Assembly: GCA_021848545.1 (NCBI GenBank)
Contig: JAJZUL010000002.1
Coordinates: 86,518 to 150,517, forward strand
Reading direction: 5' to 3'
Source: Pseudomonadota bacterium
Lineage (GTDB): Bacteria; Pseudomonadota; Alphaproteobacteria; Rhodospirillales; Magnetospirillaceae
DNA length: 64,000 bases
Shown here piece by piece: positions 7,897-15,341 of the stretch; the stretch's first letter is position 1; each line of letters begins with the position of its first letter. The notes under the pieces were generated by a model that was given only the letters and a program-made list of their open reading frames with translations, was not told the origin of the DNA and made no database searches. A program made the position numbers and the translations under genes.

Positions 7897-8927
7897 GGCT
7901 CGGTCTGTCCCCAGCGCTGGAACAGGATCAACACGCCGATGACGATGACGGCGGCGGCGGCGGCGGCGAAAGCCGGCCGGTCGATGGCGATCAGGGCGGC
8001 GGCGATCAGGGCGGCATTGGCGATCAGAATGACGCGCGCCACTTGGTCGTGGCCGTACCCGGCCTTGACCGGCTGCTGATAGAAATGCTGGCGGTGGGCC
8101 TGCCAGATCGCCTCGCCCCGCGCCAGGCGGCGAACCAAGGTGATGGAGGTGTCGGCCAGATAGATCGCGGGCAGAATCAAAGCGGCCGTCAGCAGACCCG
8201 CCGTCGCCAGATGAACCAGCAAGCCACCCAGTATGAATCCCAGGGGAATGCTGCCGACATCGCCCAGGAACACCCGGGCCGGGTGCCAGTTCCAGGCTAA
8301 AAAGGCCAAACCGGCGGCGCCGGTGGCCGCGGCGAAGGGGATCAAGCCCATGGCGGCGCCGGAAAAGACGGCGACCAGGACGATGCCCAGCCCCAAAGAA
8401 AATGTTTCGATACCGGTTATACCGTCGATGCCGTCCATGAAATTGAACAGATTGACGAACCACAGCCAGACCAGTCCGGTCAGGATGCGGTCGATCGGCA
8501 TGGGCACCCAGGCGGGCAGAACATGGGCTCCAGCGGGCAGGGCCGCCACCGCCATGCCCACCATGGCCGCCTGCAAAAGGAGGCGCGGCAAGGCGGGCAG
8601 GGAGCGGCGGTCGTCCAGCCACGAGGCGGCCATCAGCACGGCCGCGCCCCCCATGATCCGCCATGCCCAGCCGGCGCCGGGTCCGGTGGCGGCCAAACCG
8701 GCCCAAACCACCAGCAACGGCGGCACCACCCCCAGGCCGCCGCCGCGCGGGGTGGGGATGGTATGGCTGGACCGGTCGTTGGGCCGGTCCAGCAGTTGGT
8801 GGCGTTGCAGATAGGCCAGCGCCGTCCGCGTCGCCGACAGGGCGCCGGCGCCGGCGACCAGGGTGGCCGCACAGGTCACCAGCCACAGGCTGGCACCCGT
8901 ATCCGTCCAACCGGCGATCATCGGCAA
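7893..8927 (-). CDS. Polyprenyl-phosphate N-acetylhexosamine-1-phosphate transferase (GT4/MraY family)
   Basis: An integral membrane protein of 344 residues with about ten hydrophobic helices. It carries the cytoplasmic signatures of the MraY/WecA/WbpL family: [20 protein letters not shown] near the start, [16 protein letters not shown] in the middle (magnesium and substrate site) and [15 protein letters not shown] afterwards. Enzymes of this family transfer a sugar-1-phosphate from a UDP-sugar to undecaprenyl phosphate in the inner membrane and so start a surface glycan. The WbpL/WecA branch is favoured over MraY because of the RSSH motif and the downstream epimerase. The gene is first of a two-gene operon (ATGA overlap). 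A second in-frame ATG lies two codons in. Confidence 0.88.
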   Translation of the reverse strand: MPMIAGWTDTGASLWLVTCAATLVAGAGALSATRTALAYLQRHQLLDRPNDRSSHTIPTPRGGGLGVVPPLLVVWAGLAATGPGAGWAWRIMGGAAVLMAASWLDDRRSLPALPRLLLQAAMVGMAVAALPAGAHVLPAWVPMPIDRILTGLVWLWFVNLFNFMDGIDGITGIETFSLGLGIVLVAVFSGAAMGLIPFAAATGAAGLAFLAWNWHPARVFLGDVGSIPLGFILGGLLVHLATAGLLTAALILPAIYLADTSITLVRRLARGEAIWQAHRQHFYQQPVKAGYGHDQVARVILIANAALIAAALIAIDRPAFAAAAAAVIVIGVLILFQRWGQTEP

Positions 8928-9049
8928 ACACCCGTCATCTTTTTTCCAGGCGACTATATAGGGGCAAGCGGCGGCGGCGGAAAAGAGGTAAGTATGAGGC
9001 GAGCGACGCCGAAAATCCTTATGGACATCGGCCCCAAGGAGACTTGCCC

Positions 9050-9625
9050 ATGGACCCGTCCCTTCTTCTTGCCGCCCAGATGGATGAACACGCCGAAGTC
9101 CTGGCGGCGACGCGCCGGGCGGTGGCCGGCCCCTTCGCCCGTCTGGCCGATCTGTGCGGCAGGTCGCTGGCCGGCGGCGGCAAAATCCTGTTTTTCGGCA
9201 ATGGCGGCAGCGCCGCCGACGCCCAGCATCTGGCGGCGGAACTGGTGGTGCGCTATCGGGTCAACCGGCGGGCGCTGGCCGCGATCGCCCTGACCACCGA
9301 TACCTCGATTCTGACGGCGGCGGCCAACGATCTGTCCTTCGACGATATTTTCGCCCGCCAGATCGAGGCCCTGGCCCGGCCGGGCGACGTGGTCATCGGC
9401 ATATCCACCTCGGGCCGCAGTCCCAACGTGTTGAAGGGTCTGGCGGCGGCGCAATCCATCGGTGCCGTCGCCGCCGGCCTGGCCGGGCGCGACGGGGGAT
9501 TGATGGCCGGACAATGCGATCCGCTGATCGTGGTCCCGTCGGAGGTCACCGCCCGCATCCAGGAAATGCATATCCTGATCGGCCACAGCCTGTGCGATCA
9601 CCTGGAGAAACTGGCCGCGTCGTGA
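9050..9625 (+). CDS. gmhA: Sedoheptulose-7-phosphate isomerase (phosphoheptose isomerase)
   Basis: 191 residues, the standard length. It converts sedoheptulose 7-phosphate to D-glycero-D-manno-heptose 7-phosphate, the first step in making heptose for the LPS inner core or other surface sugars. The SIS-domain signatures are clear: [20 protein letters not shown], then [35 protein letters not shown] and [18 protein letters not shown]. The ATG at 9050 has AAGGAG eight bases upstream. The frame is open far upstream, but only as a shadow of the GT4 gene. Other heptose genes lie 15-20 kb downstream (24940, 27967, 30018) rather than adjacent. Confidence 0.94.
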   Translation: MDPSLLLAAQMDEHAEVLAATRRAVAGPFARLADLCGRSLAGGGKILFFGNGGSAADAQHLAAELVVRYRVNRRALAAIALTTDTSILTAAANDLSFDDIFARQIEALARPGDVVIGISTSGRSPNVLKGLAAAQSIGAVAAGLAGRDGGLMAGQCDPLIVVPSEVTARIQEMHILIGHSLCDHLEKLAAS

Positions 9626-9627
9626 GG

Positions 9628-9748
9628 GTTAGAGCGACGCGCCTGAAATCTGAACGTCCGGCTAAATCTTGGACGCGTCGCTCCGGCGAGCATTGAGCGA
9701 GCGGCTAAGCGCGCGGACGCGCGCGCTTAGGCAGAGGGCCAAATATAA
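9628..9748. repeat. Mosaic palindromic intergenic repeat (family R2), copy 2, interrupted by the IS element
   Basis: The first module (about 9630-9690) is an imperfect inverted repeat, AGAGCGACGCGCCTGAAATC paired with GATT/CTTGGACGCGTCGCTC-type sequence. The same module occurs inverted at 37727-37797. The GC palindrome AAGCGCGCGGACGCGCGCGC follows, then AGAGGGCCAAATATAA. The last eight bases form one copy of the target duplication of the mobile element. The missing hairpin module resumes on the other side of the element at 12170. Confidence 0.78.
9741..9748. repeat. 8-bp target site duplication, left
   Basis: The octamer AAATATAA abuts the left terminal inverted repeat of the IS1595-type element and is repeated exactly at 12162-12169. 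Confidence 0.85.
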
Positions 9749-9773
9749 GGCGTTTATATATTTTACAAACCCA
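9749..9773 (+). repeat. Left terminal inverted repeat of the IS1595-type element
   Basis: It begins GGCGTTTATATATTTTAC and continues to CCCA. It pairs with 12137-12161, with differences only near the middle. Confidence 0.85.
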
Positions 9774-9776
9774 TAT

Positions 9777-10016
9777 TTATTTATGGAGCGCCTCTAGATC
9801 AATCCAGCGCTCTGTATCTGCATCCCATCTACATAGTCCAATCCATTTAAAGCGCCCAGCACTTAAAAGAACTTTCGCACGTTCACGTAATGTCTCAATG
9901 TTATCGCTATATTCGCATTGGTCTGGGAGTGATGTGCTGTCGGCGTCTTCCCATAGTTCGAGCGCATATTGGCCGTCATTATGGTTTATCCGCATCGGAT
10001 GGCGGTTTACCGGCAT
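9777..10016 (-). CDS. Small hypothetical passenger protein of the mobile element
   Basis: About 79 residues with no recognised family. The recognisable part is acidic and aromatic: HNDGQYALELWEDADS, LRERAKVLLSAGRFKWIGL and WDADTERWIDLEAL. This reads like a small soluble alpha/beta protein, possibly a regulator of the linked PIN module. Several in-frame ATGs exist (10022, 10016, 9995). The one at 10016 has AGGA at a reasonable distance. It overlaps the end of the 58-residue gene and ends four bases inside the left inverted repeat boundary of the element. Translation is plausible but unproven. Confidence 0.5.
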   Translation of the reverse strand: MPVNRHPMRINHNDGQYALELWEDADSTSLPDQCEYSDNIETLRERAKVLLSAGRFKWIGLCRWDADTERWIDLEALHK

Positions 10017-10155
10017 CGGCATTTTCCTGATCTCGTGTGGGATTCGCCTTGGCAATCTTCCGCAGCTTGTCCTCAAAGGCGCGCTCGTTCTCGTCGCAAC
10101 CGGCCTCGCGGGCGGCGCTCACGAACTTATCAAATTGCTTTTTCTCTTCTCTCAT
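9979..10155 (-). CDS. 58-residue charged protein in the mobile element
   Basis: A very small gene encoding 58 residues that begin MREEKKQFDKFVSAAREAGC and continue with DENERAFEDKLRKIAKANP and a polar tail. Short proteins with this pattern (QFDKF-x-AAREAGCDE, then FEDKLRKIAK) recur in alphaproteobacterial accessory DNA in my recollection, but no function is known to me. The ATG overlaps the TAA of the PIN gene by one base (TAATG), a strong coupling arrangement that supports it being a real gene. It is mostly helical and highly charged, so a small binding partner of the PIN protein is one guess. Confidence 0.68.
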   Translation of the reverse strand: MREEKKQFDKFVSAAREAGCDENERAFEDKLRKIAKANPTRDQENADAGKPPSDADKP

Positions 10156-10607
10156 TAAAACAACCGTGGTTGCGATGGCGGCAAGGGCTTCCTGATTAGA
10201 AGAGGCGGCGTCCCCACCTTGCCGTTCTTGGAAATTAAACCGTCATCGAAGGTTTCAATGGTCGGGATTTTTGCTTCTAATGCCGTCGCCACGTGAATGG
10301 CGTCCTTTGGCCTGATGCCGTTGTCCCAGACCAGCGTCTGAGCTTCTTCGGAGATGAAACGGGTTACGTTCCGTAGGCGTATTATCGAGCGTCGGAAAAA
10401 TTTTCTAACGATTTCAGCGCGATCTTTTGGGATCGGCGGCGCATTTCTCAGCCAAAGGCACTCTGCAAGAGTAAGCGTCGAGGTGACAATAAGAATATCG
10501 CCTGTTTCTGCCCGCTCCAATGTGGCTCGACAGGGGCCGACTCTATCGGCTTCCTCTTGGAAATAAGCAAGAAAGCAAACGCTGTCCCAGTAGACCAGTT
10601 CCGTCAT
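10155..10607 (-). CDS. PIN-domain protein (VapC-like putative ribonuclease toxin)
   Basis: 150 residues with the acidic quartet of the PIN nuclease fold in order: Asp8 in VYWDSVCFLAYF, Glu49 in STLTLAECLWL, Asp102 in IRPKDAIHVATAL and Asp121/122 in ETFDDGLI. PIN proteins are metal-dependent RNases. In VapBC modules they cut tRNA or rRNA when freed from their antitoxin. The start overlaps the stop of the upstream 10604-11350 gene by four bases, so the two are translated together, as expected for a toxin and its partner. The partner is much larger than a normal VapB, so a classical VapBC pair is not certain. It is carried as a passenger of the IS1595-type element. Confidence 0.84.
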   Translation of the reverse strand: MTELVYWDSVCFLAYFQEEADRVGPCRATLERAETGDILIVTSTLTLAECLWLRNAPPIPKDRAEIVRKFFRRSIIRLRNVTRFISEEAQTLVWDNGIRPKDAIHVATALEAKIPTIETFDDGLISKNGKVGTPPLLIRKPLPPSQPRLF

Positions 10608-11350
10608 GCGGACATCCTTAGAATGCCGCGCACGTCATCGATACCTGGAAGGTCATCGTCGTCAGGGAGTGGTTCGATCTTGCTAACTTCGATGCTTATG
10701 GGTGCCCCGTTCTTTCTATAATGAATATTTCCATGCACCTCGACGCGCCTGCGGAAATTCCCAAGCGCATCTTTCAACATTTCATCTGGGATATAGCATC
10801 GCACGGTCTGGCGAAGAAGCGCGTCGCGTATGCGGAGCTGAAGGTTTCCATGATCCTGAATTGCCTCAAGGCGACCTTCAACGGTGCCAAAATCATTGTA
10901 GTCAGCCTTCCAATCTTCGCGAATTATCTTCGCGATGGTCGGCTCAAGTTGATTTGGCTTCTTGCAGACCCATAGCTTCATCGCAACGGGCTTTCCCCTA
11001 ACGCCCTCTGCAAACTCAGACAGCGTCTTTAGATGCTTTAACGCGGGCTCAGAGAGCCCGGCCTCATCAACATCACCGGACGCCAATCGCGCAATCCCGT
11101 GGTTGACGCGCGCATAAACCGCCTTAACGACTTCTACGGGAACAGTTGCCCCAGGGTCAACACCGATCAGTTGACTGCCCTCACGCAACCGCACAACCCA
11201 TTGAGGAGGAGTGCCGTCCGGAGAGGCGGATTTACCAACTTCTTCTATGTACCCAAAGAATGCGCGCGCAGCGGCCATGAACCTGTCAGGGGAGAGGTTC
11301 TCGCTAATCTCTAGCGTCAGGTCGCTCGGTATCTGTTCTGGCGTAGCCAT
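10604..11350 (-). CDS. Unknown protein paired with the PIN gene (possible antitoxin)
   Basis: 248 residues starting MATPEQIPSDLTLEI. I recognise no named domain. Visible features are a central KLWVCKKPNQLEPTIAKII segment, VEGRLEAIQDHGNLQLRIRD, and a C-terminal part with VEVHGNIHYRKNGAPISIEV followed by an acidic PLPDDDDLPGIDDVRGIL tail. The acidic tail and the four-base overlap with the PIN gene suggest a partner that neutralises or regulates the PIN nuclease. The ATG at 11350 is used because only three codons precede it in the open frame. The gene begins just downstream of the transposase gene on the same strand, within the element. Confidence 0.72.
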   Translation of the reverse strand: MATPEQIPSDLTLEISENLSPDRFMAAARAFFGYIEEVGKSASPDGTPPQWVVRLREGSQLIGVDPGATVPVEVVKAVYARVNHGIARLASGDVDEAGLSEPALKHLKTLSEFAEGVRGKPVAMKLWVCKKPNQLEPTIAKIIREDWKADYNDFGTVEGRLEAIQDHGNLQLRIRDALLRQTVRCYIPDEMLKDALGNFRRRVEVHGNIHYRKNGAPISIEVSKIEPLPDDDDLPGIDDVRGILRMSA

Positions 11351-11376
11351 CCAACGCACTCCGGTTCGTTGAGAGT

Positions 11377-12096
11377 CTACGCCCCCGACGAGTCCCTGTA
11401 CATCAACCTTTTTCCAACGATTCCAGCCAGTGCGATGGCGGAGCGCTCACCATCGGACGCATCCCGTTCGTTGTAGCGGAAATTGAACTCAGCTACGTAG
11501 CGATGCAGATGCTTCTTGGCGCAGTGCTGGTAGACGCCCTTCATGCCGCGCTTGAAGATGCTGAAATAGCCCTCGATGGTGTTGGTATGCGTCTCGCCCC
11601 GGCCGTATTCGCCGATGCCATGGCGGACAACGCCATGGCCGTTGAAGTGCCGGCCCAGATGGACGTACTGCCCGGCTTCGTCCGTGTTGACGGTCGTCTC
11701 CTTGGCGATGTTTTCGGCCAGGATCGGCATAAGAGTCATGGCCTCGCGCAAACGGTGCGCCATGAACCAGGCCGTCTTGTAGGTCACCTCTAGCACCCGA
11801 TGAAGCTGGTGGGCGCTGATACCCTTCTTGCTGCTGCACAGCAGATAGGCCGCCTGAAACCACTTATGCAGCGGAACATGGCTGGACTCGAAGACGGTTC
11901 CGACTTTGACGGTGAACTGTTTACGGCAATGACCGCACTTCTTGAGGCCGATGCGCGTGCTGTTGCCTTTCAGATCATAGATACGATCAACCGCGCCGCA
12001 GTGCGGACAGGTCGGGCCTTCCGGCCAAATGATCTCTTCCAGCTTCGCTACTGCGGCGGTTTCATCGTGGAAGTAGGGTTTGCTCAAAACGCTCAT
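11377..12096 (-). CDS. IS1595-family transposase with internal catalytic-core deletion
   Basis: 239 residues instead of the roughly 300-320 usual for the family. The N-terminal zinc ribbon is intact (Cys30, Cys33, Cys54, Cys57 in CPHCG and CGHC), followed by SSKKGISAHQLHRVLEVTYK and WFMAHRLREAM, which are highly typical of ISXO2/IS1595 enzymes. The family then has 70-80 residues containing the first catalytic aspartate (an ADET-type motif). Here the sequence jumps from REAMT to LMPILAENIAKETTV without breaking frame. The second Asp (NTDEAGQY) and the final Glu (HTNTIEGYFSIFKRGMKG) are present. The enzyme is thus probably inactive, although it may still bind the element ends. Confidence 0.86.
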   Translation of the reverse strand: MSVLSKPYFHDETAAVAKLEEIIWPEGPTCPHCGAVDRIYDLKGNSTRIGLKKCGHCRKQFTVKVGTVFESSHVPLHKWFQAAYLLCSSKKGISAHQLHRVLEVTYKTAWFMAHRLREAMTLMPILAENIAKETTVNTDEAGQYVHLGRHFNGHGVVRHGIGEYGRGETHTNTIEGYFSIFKRGMKGVYQHCAKKHLHRYVAEFNFRYNERDASDGERSAIALAGIVGKRLMYRDSSGA

Positions 12097-12136
12097 CGGG
12101 CGATCTCCTAATATGGAGATTCTACCGCCGGTGCGT

Positions 12137-12161
12137 TGGGTTTGTAAAGTATATAATCGCC
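12137..12161 (-). repeat. Right terminal inverted repeat of the IS1595-type element
   Basis: Its complement begins GGCGATTATATACTTTAC and matches the left end at 9749-9773 in about 22-23 of 25 positions. Confidence 0.85.
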
Positions 12162-12169
12162 AAATATAA
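12162..12169. repeat. 8-bp target site duplication, right
   Basis: An exact second copy of AAATATAA, abutting the right inverted repeat. Confidence 0.85.
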
Positions 12170-12170
12170 A

Positions 12171-12215
12171 GCCTTTAGACCGTGATGCAGATTTTCTGCG
12201 TCACGGTCTAAAGGC
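12171..12215 (-). terminator. Long hairpin at the 3' end of the TPR/ATP-grasp gene
   Basis: GCCTTTAGACCGTGATGCAG pairs with CTGCGTCACGGTCTAAAGGC across a short ATTTT loop, with one G-T type mismatch. The right arm contains the TAG stop of the minus-strand gene. It is the last module of the R2 repeat that was split by the mobile element. Confidence 0.55.
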
Positions 12216-14430
12216 CGGCGGTGCGGGCCAGCAGGGCGTCGAACGCCCGCTTGATTTGCGCCACATGGGGGTCTTTGTAAGGCAGGGCGCGGTTGTGGCC
12301 GTGGATCAGCATGGTGGCGTTGACCTCGAACACCACCACCCGGCCCCCCCCGTCCACGGCGCAATCGATGCCGAAAAATTCCAGTCCGACGATGCGGCGG
12401 ATTTCGGCCAGGGCGGCCATGGCGGCGGGACCGAACACGGTGCCGGGATCGGCGAGGAAGCGCTTTTCCTCCTCCTGCATCCAGGGCGTGGTTTCCATTT
12501 CGGTGCGGTAATGATGGACCTTCCACTGGTCGGCGATGGCCAGATGATAGGGCAGGATCTCGTCGCCCACGAAGATCATCCGGTATTTGCGCACGAACCC
12601 GTCGGCCGAGCGGCAATCGACGAAATCGCTGAGATAGTAGGATTGGTCCGGCTGCCGGCCGACAAAGGCGGCCAGCGCGGCGCGATCCTCGATCTTTTCG
12701 AAATCGTCGCCGCCGTGGCTGCCCGCCAGACGCACAAGGAAGGGAAAGGCGAAACCGGTCGTCGCATGCCCGTCGGACAGCAGTTGCGATCCGGTGCGCC
12801 GCGCGACGCGGGGGACCCGGCATCCGGGGATGTCGGCCAGCAGACGGGCGATGGTTTCGCGATCGGTGACGGCGATCCGGTCGGGGTGATTGATGACCGG
12901 CCGGTCCAGGCGGCCGATCAGATCGGCCGCCATCTTCAGGGATTCAGCGCTTTTGTCGGGGTCGGAGATCAGATTGACCACCACATCGCACCCGGCCTGC
13001 GCCGCCGCCGGTTCCGGGTCGCGGCCGGACAGCAGGGCCAGGAAATGGGCGTCATAGGCATCGCGGCCCACCAGGTATTCGGCAGGCGTGTTGCCGGCGC
13101 CCGGCGCGTTGAGCAGCAGCACGGAAAAAGCCGACGGCTGCAACGCCGCCGGCCAGGTGACCAGGGGTCGCTTGTCCATAACGAGATCGAAATAGACCTT
13201 GGCCTCGGTGATCCGGCCCAATTGGTGCAGCGTGTTGCCCAATTCCATCAGATAGGTGGGCTCGTCGGGGTGAAGCTCGGCGGCCTGGGCGAAATCGAGC
13301 GCGGCTTCGGCCAGACGGCCGGCGCCGGCCAAGGCGGCGCCGCGCTTGTAATGGGCGGCGGCGAAATCCGGTCGCAGGGCAAGGCAGCGGCTCAGGGTGG
13401 CGATGGCCGCGTCCATATCTTCCAGGGCGGTTTCGGCGGCGCCCAGGATGTAAAGCAGCCCGGCATGGGCGGGGTCGGACGTCTCCCCCAGGCCGTCCGC
13501 CAGGGCCACCACGTCGTCATGGCGTTCGCATTCCAGCAGCAGGGCCGCCAATTGGGTCCGGGTGTCGGCGTGGCCGGGCCTCAGCGCCAGGGCTTGGCGA
13601 TAGGCGTTCTCGGCCTCCGCCGCCCGGTGCCGGCCATGGTGCAGGCGGCCGATGGCCAGCCGGGTGTCGGCATCGTCCGGCGCCAGGGCGGCGACACGGT
13701 TCAACACGCTCAACGCCCGATCCTCGCGGCCGGCGGCCGCCGAAGCGGCGGCCAGCCGGCGCAGCAGTTCGGCGTCGTCCGGAGCCGTCGCCACCAGACG
13801 CTCCAGATGGCCGGCGACGACTTCATAAGCGGCGCGGGCCTCGTCCCAGCGGCCCAGGGTCGCCAGCAGGCGCGCCATGTTGGCGGTGGCGTCGGCATGA
13901 TCGGGGGCCAGGGCCAGGGCCTTGCGGCAGGCGGCGATCCCGTCTTCGATGCGACCCGCCGCCGCGTATCCATAGGCCAGATTGTTCCAGCCATCGACAT
14001 CGTCGGGCCGCAAGGTAAGGGCGGTTTCATAGGCGGCGACGGCCGCGGCCGGTTGACCGGCCAGCAGCATCACCAACCCCAGGCCGGCATGGGGATCGGC
14101 CTGGGTCGGGTCCAGCGTCACGGCTCGTTCATAGGCGGCGCGGGCGGAATCCAGGTGGCCCAGGGCCCGTTCGGCATCGCCCAGGCCGCTGAACAGCACG
14201 GCATGGGCGGGCGCGGCTGAGGATTCCACCAGGGTGGCCGCCCGTCGCAGCAACGGCGCTGCTTCGTGCGGGCGGCCGGAATCGAGATACAAACGCCCCA
14301 GAAGGTGCCGGGCGTTGGCATCGTCCGGGGCGGTGTCCAGAACCTGGCGATACCGGGTTTCGGCCGCCGCCAGATCGCCTTTCTGGTGAAAAGCCAGCGC
14401 GTCGAGAAGCACGGGATCCGGCGACGACAT
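12208..14430 (-). CDS. TPR protein with C-terminal ATP-grasp-like domain
   Basis: 740 residues. Residues 1 to about 430 are tandem tetratricopeptide repeats of about 34 residues (LAFHQKGDLAAAETRYRQVL, then many with YRQAL or YETAL ends). Residues from about 440 on resemble an ATP-grasp ligase: DVVVNLISDPDKSAESLK, RPVINHPDRIAVTDRETIA, FPFLVRLAGSHGG, then RKYRMIFVGDEILPYHLAI and the metal-binding strand FGIDCAVDGGG with FEVNATMLIH. ATP-grasp enzymes join a carboxylate to an amine or thiol. The substrate here is unknown. The ATG at 14430 has GGGGAGGAAT before it. The stop is inside a palindromic hairpin. A peptide- or glycan-tagging role is conjecture. Confidence 0.82.
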   Translation of the reverse strand: MSSPDPVLLDALAFHQKGDLAAAETRYRQVLDTAPDDANARHLLGRLYLDSGRPHEAAPLLRRAATLVESSAAPAHAVLFSGLGDAERALGHLDSARAAYERAVTLDPTQADPHAGLGLVMLLAGQPAAAVAAYETALTLRPDDVDGWNNLAYGYAAAGRIEDGIAACRKALALAPDHADATANMARLLATLGRWDEARAAYEVVAGHLERLVATAPDDAELLRRLAAASAAAGREDRALSVLNRVAALAPDDADTRLAIGRLHHGRHRAAEAENAYRQALALRPGHADTRTQLAALLLECERHDDVVALADGLGETSDPAHAGLLYILGAAETALEDMDAAIATLSRCLALRPDFAAAHYKRGAALAGAGRLAEAALDFAQAAELHPDEPTYLMELGNTLHQLGRITEAKVYFDLVMDKRPLVTWPAALQPSAFSVLLLNAPGAGNTPAEYLVGRDAYDAHFLALLSGRDPEPAAAQAGCDVVVNLISDPDKSAESLKMAADLIGRLDRPVINHPDRIAVTDRETIARLLADIPGCRVPRVARRTGSQLLSDGHATTGFAFPFLVRLAGSHGGDDFEKIEDRAALAAFVGRQPDQSYYLSDFVDCRSADGFVRKYRMIFVGDEILPYHLAIADQWKVHHYRTEMETTPWMQEEEKRFLADPGTVFGPAAMAALAEIRRIVGLEFFGIDCAVDGGGRVVVFEVNATMLIHGHNRALPYKDPHVAQIKRAFDALLARTAGL

Positions 14431-14646
14431 GATTCCTCCCCTTTCAGTCGGACGGGACCGGCCTTGGAAATGATTATGCCTCGCCCTATGGTTCCGGCAA
14501 AGGCCGGCCTTTCGCCCGGCCGGCTGGCGGCCGACCGAAATCTTCACCGGCGGGGACGGGCCGAAAATAAATGATACGAACGGCGCTGGTGTCGGTCTGG
14601 CCGAGCACTTAGATTAAGGCCAAATCGCGATAATGGCAGGTGGTTC

Positions 14647-15327
14647 ATGAGTGGGTTGGATTTGGGGTACGAGGGTGTGGTCTTCGATCTGGACGGGACC
14701 CTGATCGACAGCGTTCCGGATTTGGCCGACGCGGTGAATCGCATGCTGGCCGCCGAAGGGCGCAACCCCCTGCCCGAGGGGGAAGTGGCGTTGATGGTGG
14801 GCGACGGGGTGGCGACTCTGGTGGCCCGCGCCTTCGACGCCGCCGGCGGTCCGCCGGCTGGCGATATCGCGCCCCGTGTGGCTCGCTTCATCGCCGATTA
14901 CGAAAAGAACGCGGCTCTCAGAACCCGGCCCTGGCCCCATGTGGTGGACACGCTGGAGGATTTGCGCCGGTCCGGCCTGCGGCTGGCGGTCTGCACCAAC
15001 AAGGTGCGCGGGGCGACGGTGAACATATTGGACGGTCTGGGCATGACCTCCCTGTTCGACGCGGTGGTGGGATGCGACGACACGCCGGCGCCGAAGCCCG
15101 ACCCCCGGCATGTGCTGGTCACCCTGGACCGGATGGGGGTGACGCCGGACCGCGCCGTTTATGTGGGCGATTCGCCCAACGACGTGGCGGCGGCCAAGGC
15201 GGCGGGGGTGCTCTGCGTGGTGGTGTCGTTCGGCTATACCCGCGTACCGCCGGCGGAACTGGGCGCCGACCGGGTGATCGACGATTTCGCCGATCTGCCG
15301 GCGGCGTTGCGCGACCTGTCGGCGTGA
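14647..15327 (+). CDS. gph: Phosphoglycolate phosphatase (HAD family)
   Basis: 226 residues, the usual length for Gph. It hydrolyses 2-phosphoglycolate, which arises from DNA repair or oxygenase activity. HAD motif I is VVFDLDGTLIDSVPDL, with Asp14 and Asp16 as nucleophile and acid/base. Motif II is LAVCTNKV. Motifs III and IV are DTPAPKPDPRH and VGDSPNDVAAAKAAG. The helical cap (LMVGDGVATLVARAF) is typical of phosphoglycolate phosphatases rather than beta-phosphoglucomutases. Start ATG at 14647 follows GCAGGTGG. It stands alone, converging on holA with a 14-base gap. Confidence 0.9.
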   Translation: MSGLDLGYEGVVFDLDGTLIDSVPDLADAVNRMLAAEGRNPLPEGEVALMVGDGVATLVARAFDAAGGPPAGDIAPRVARFIADYEKNAALRTRPWPHVVDTLEDLRRSGLRLAVCTNKVRGATVNILDGLGMTSLFDAVVGCDDTPAPKPDPRHVLVTLDRMGVTPDRAVYVGDSPNDVAAAKAAGVLCVVVSFGYTRVPPAELGADRVIDDFADLPAALRDLSA

Positions 15328-15341
15328 TTTGATTTTTGGCC

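Larger units (their letters stand above)
9749..12161 (-). mobile_element. IS1595-type element carrying a PIN-domain gene pair (2413 bp, 8-bp target duplication)
   Basis: The left end 9749-9773 and the right end 12137-12161 are inverted repeats matching at about 22-23 of 25 positions. Directly outside both is the identical octamer AAATATAA (9741-9748 and 12162-12169), the 8-bp duplication expected for the IS1595 family. Inside, all on the minus strand, are the transposase (11377-12096) and four passenger genes: the 10604-11350 protein, the PIN protein, and two small proteins. The DNA is clearly less GC-rich than its surroundings. Removing the element and one octamer restores a continuous R2 repeat (9628-9748 plus 12170-12215). 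Because the transposase lacks part of its catalytic core, the copy is probably immobile on its own. Confidence 0.88.

Noticed and set aside
11351..12139. CCAACGCAC / GTGCGTTGG as the ends of a smaller insertion sequence
   Set aside because: The match is only nine bases with no flanking duplication. The longer repeats at 9749 and 12161 have an exact 8-bp duplication.
12256..14220. A 654-codon open frame antisense to the TPR/ATP-grasp gene
   Set aside because: Same shadow effect. The minus-strand frame has recognisable TPR and ATP-grasp motifs and a good ribosome-binding site.
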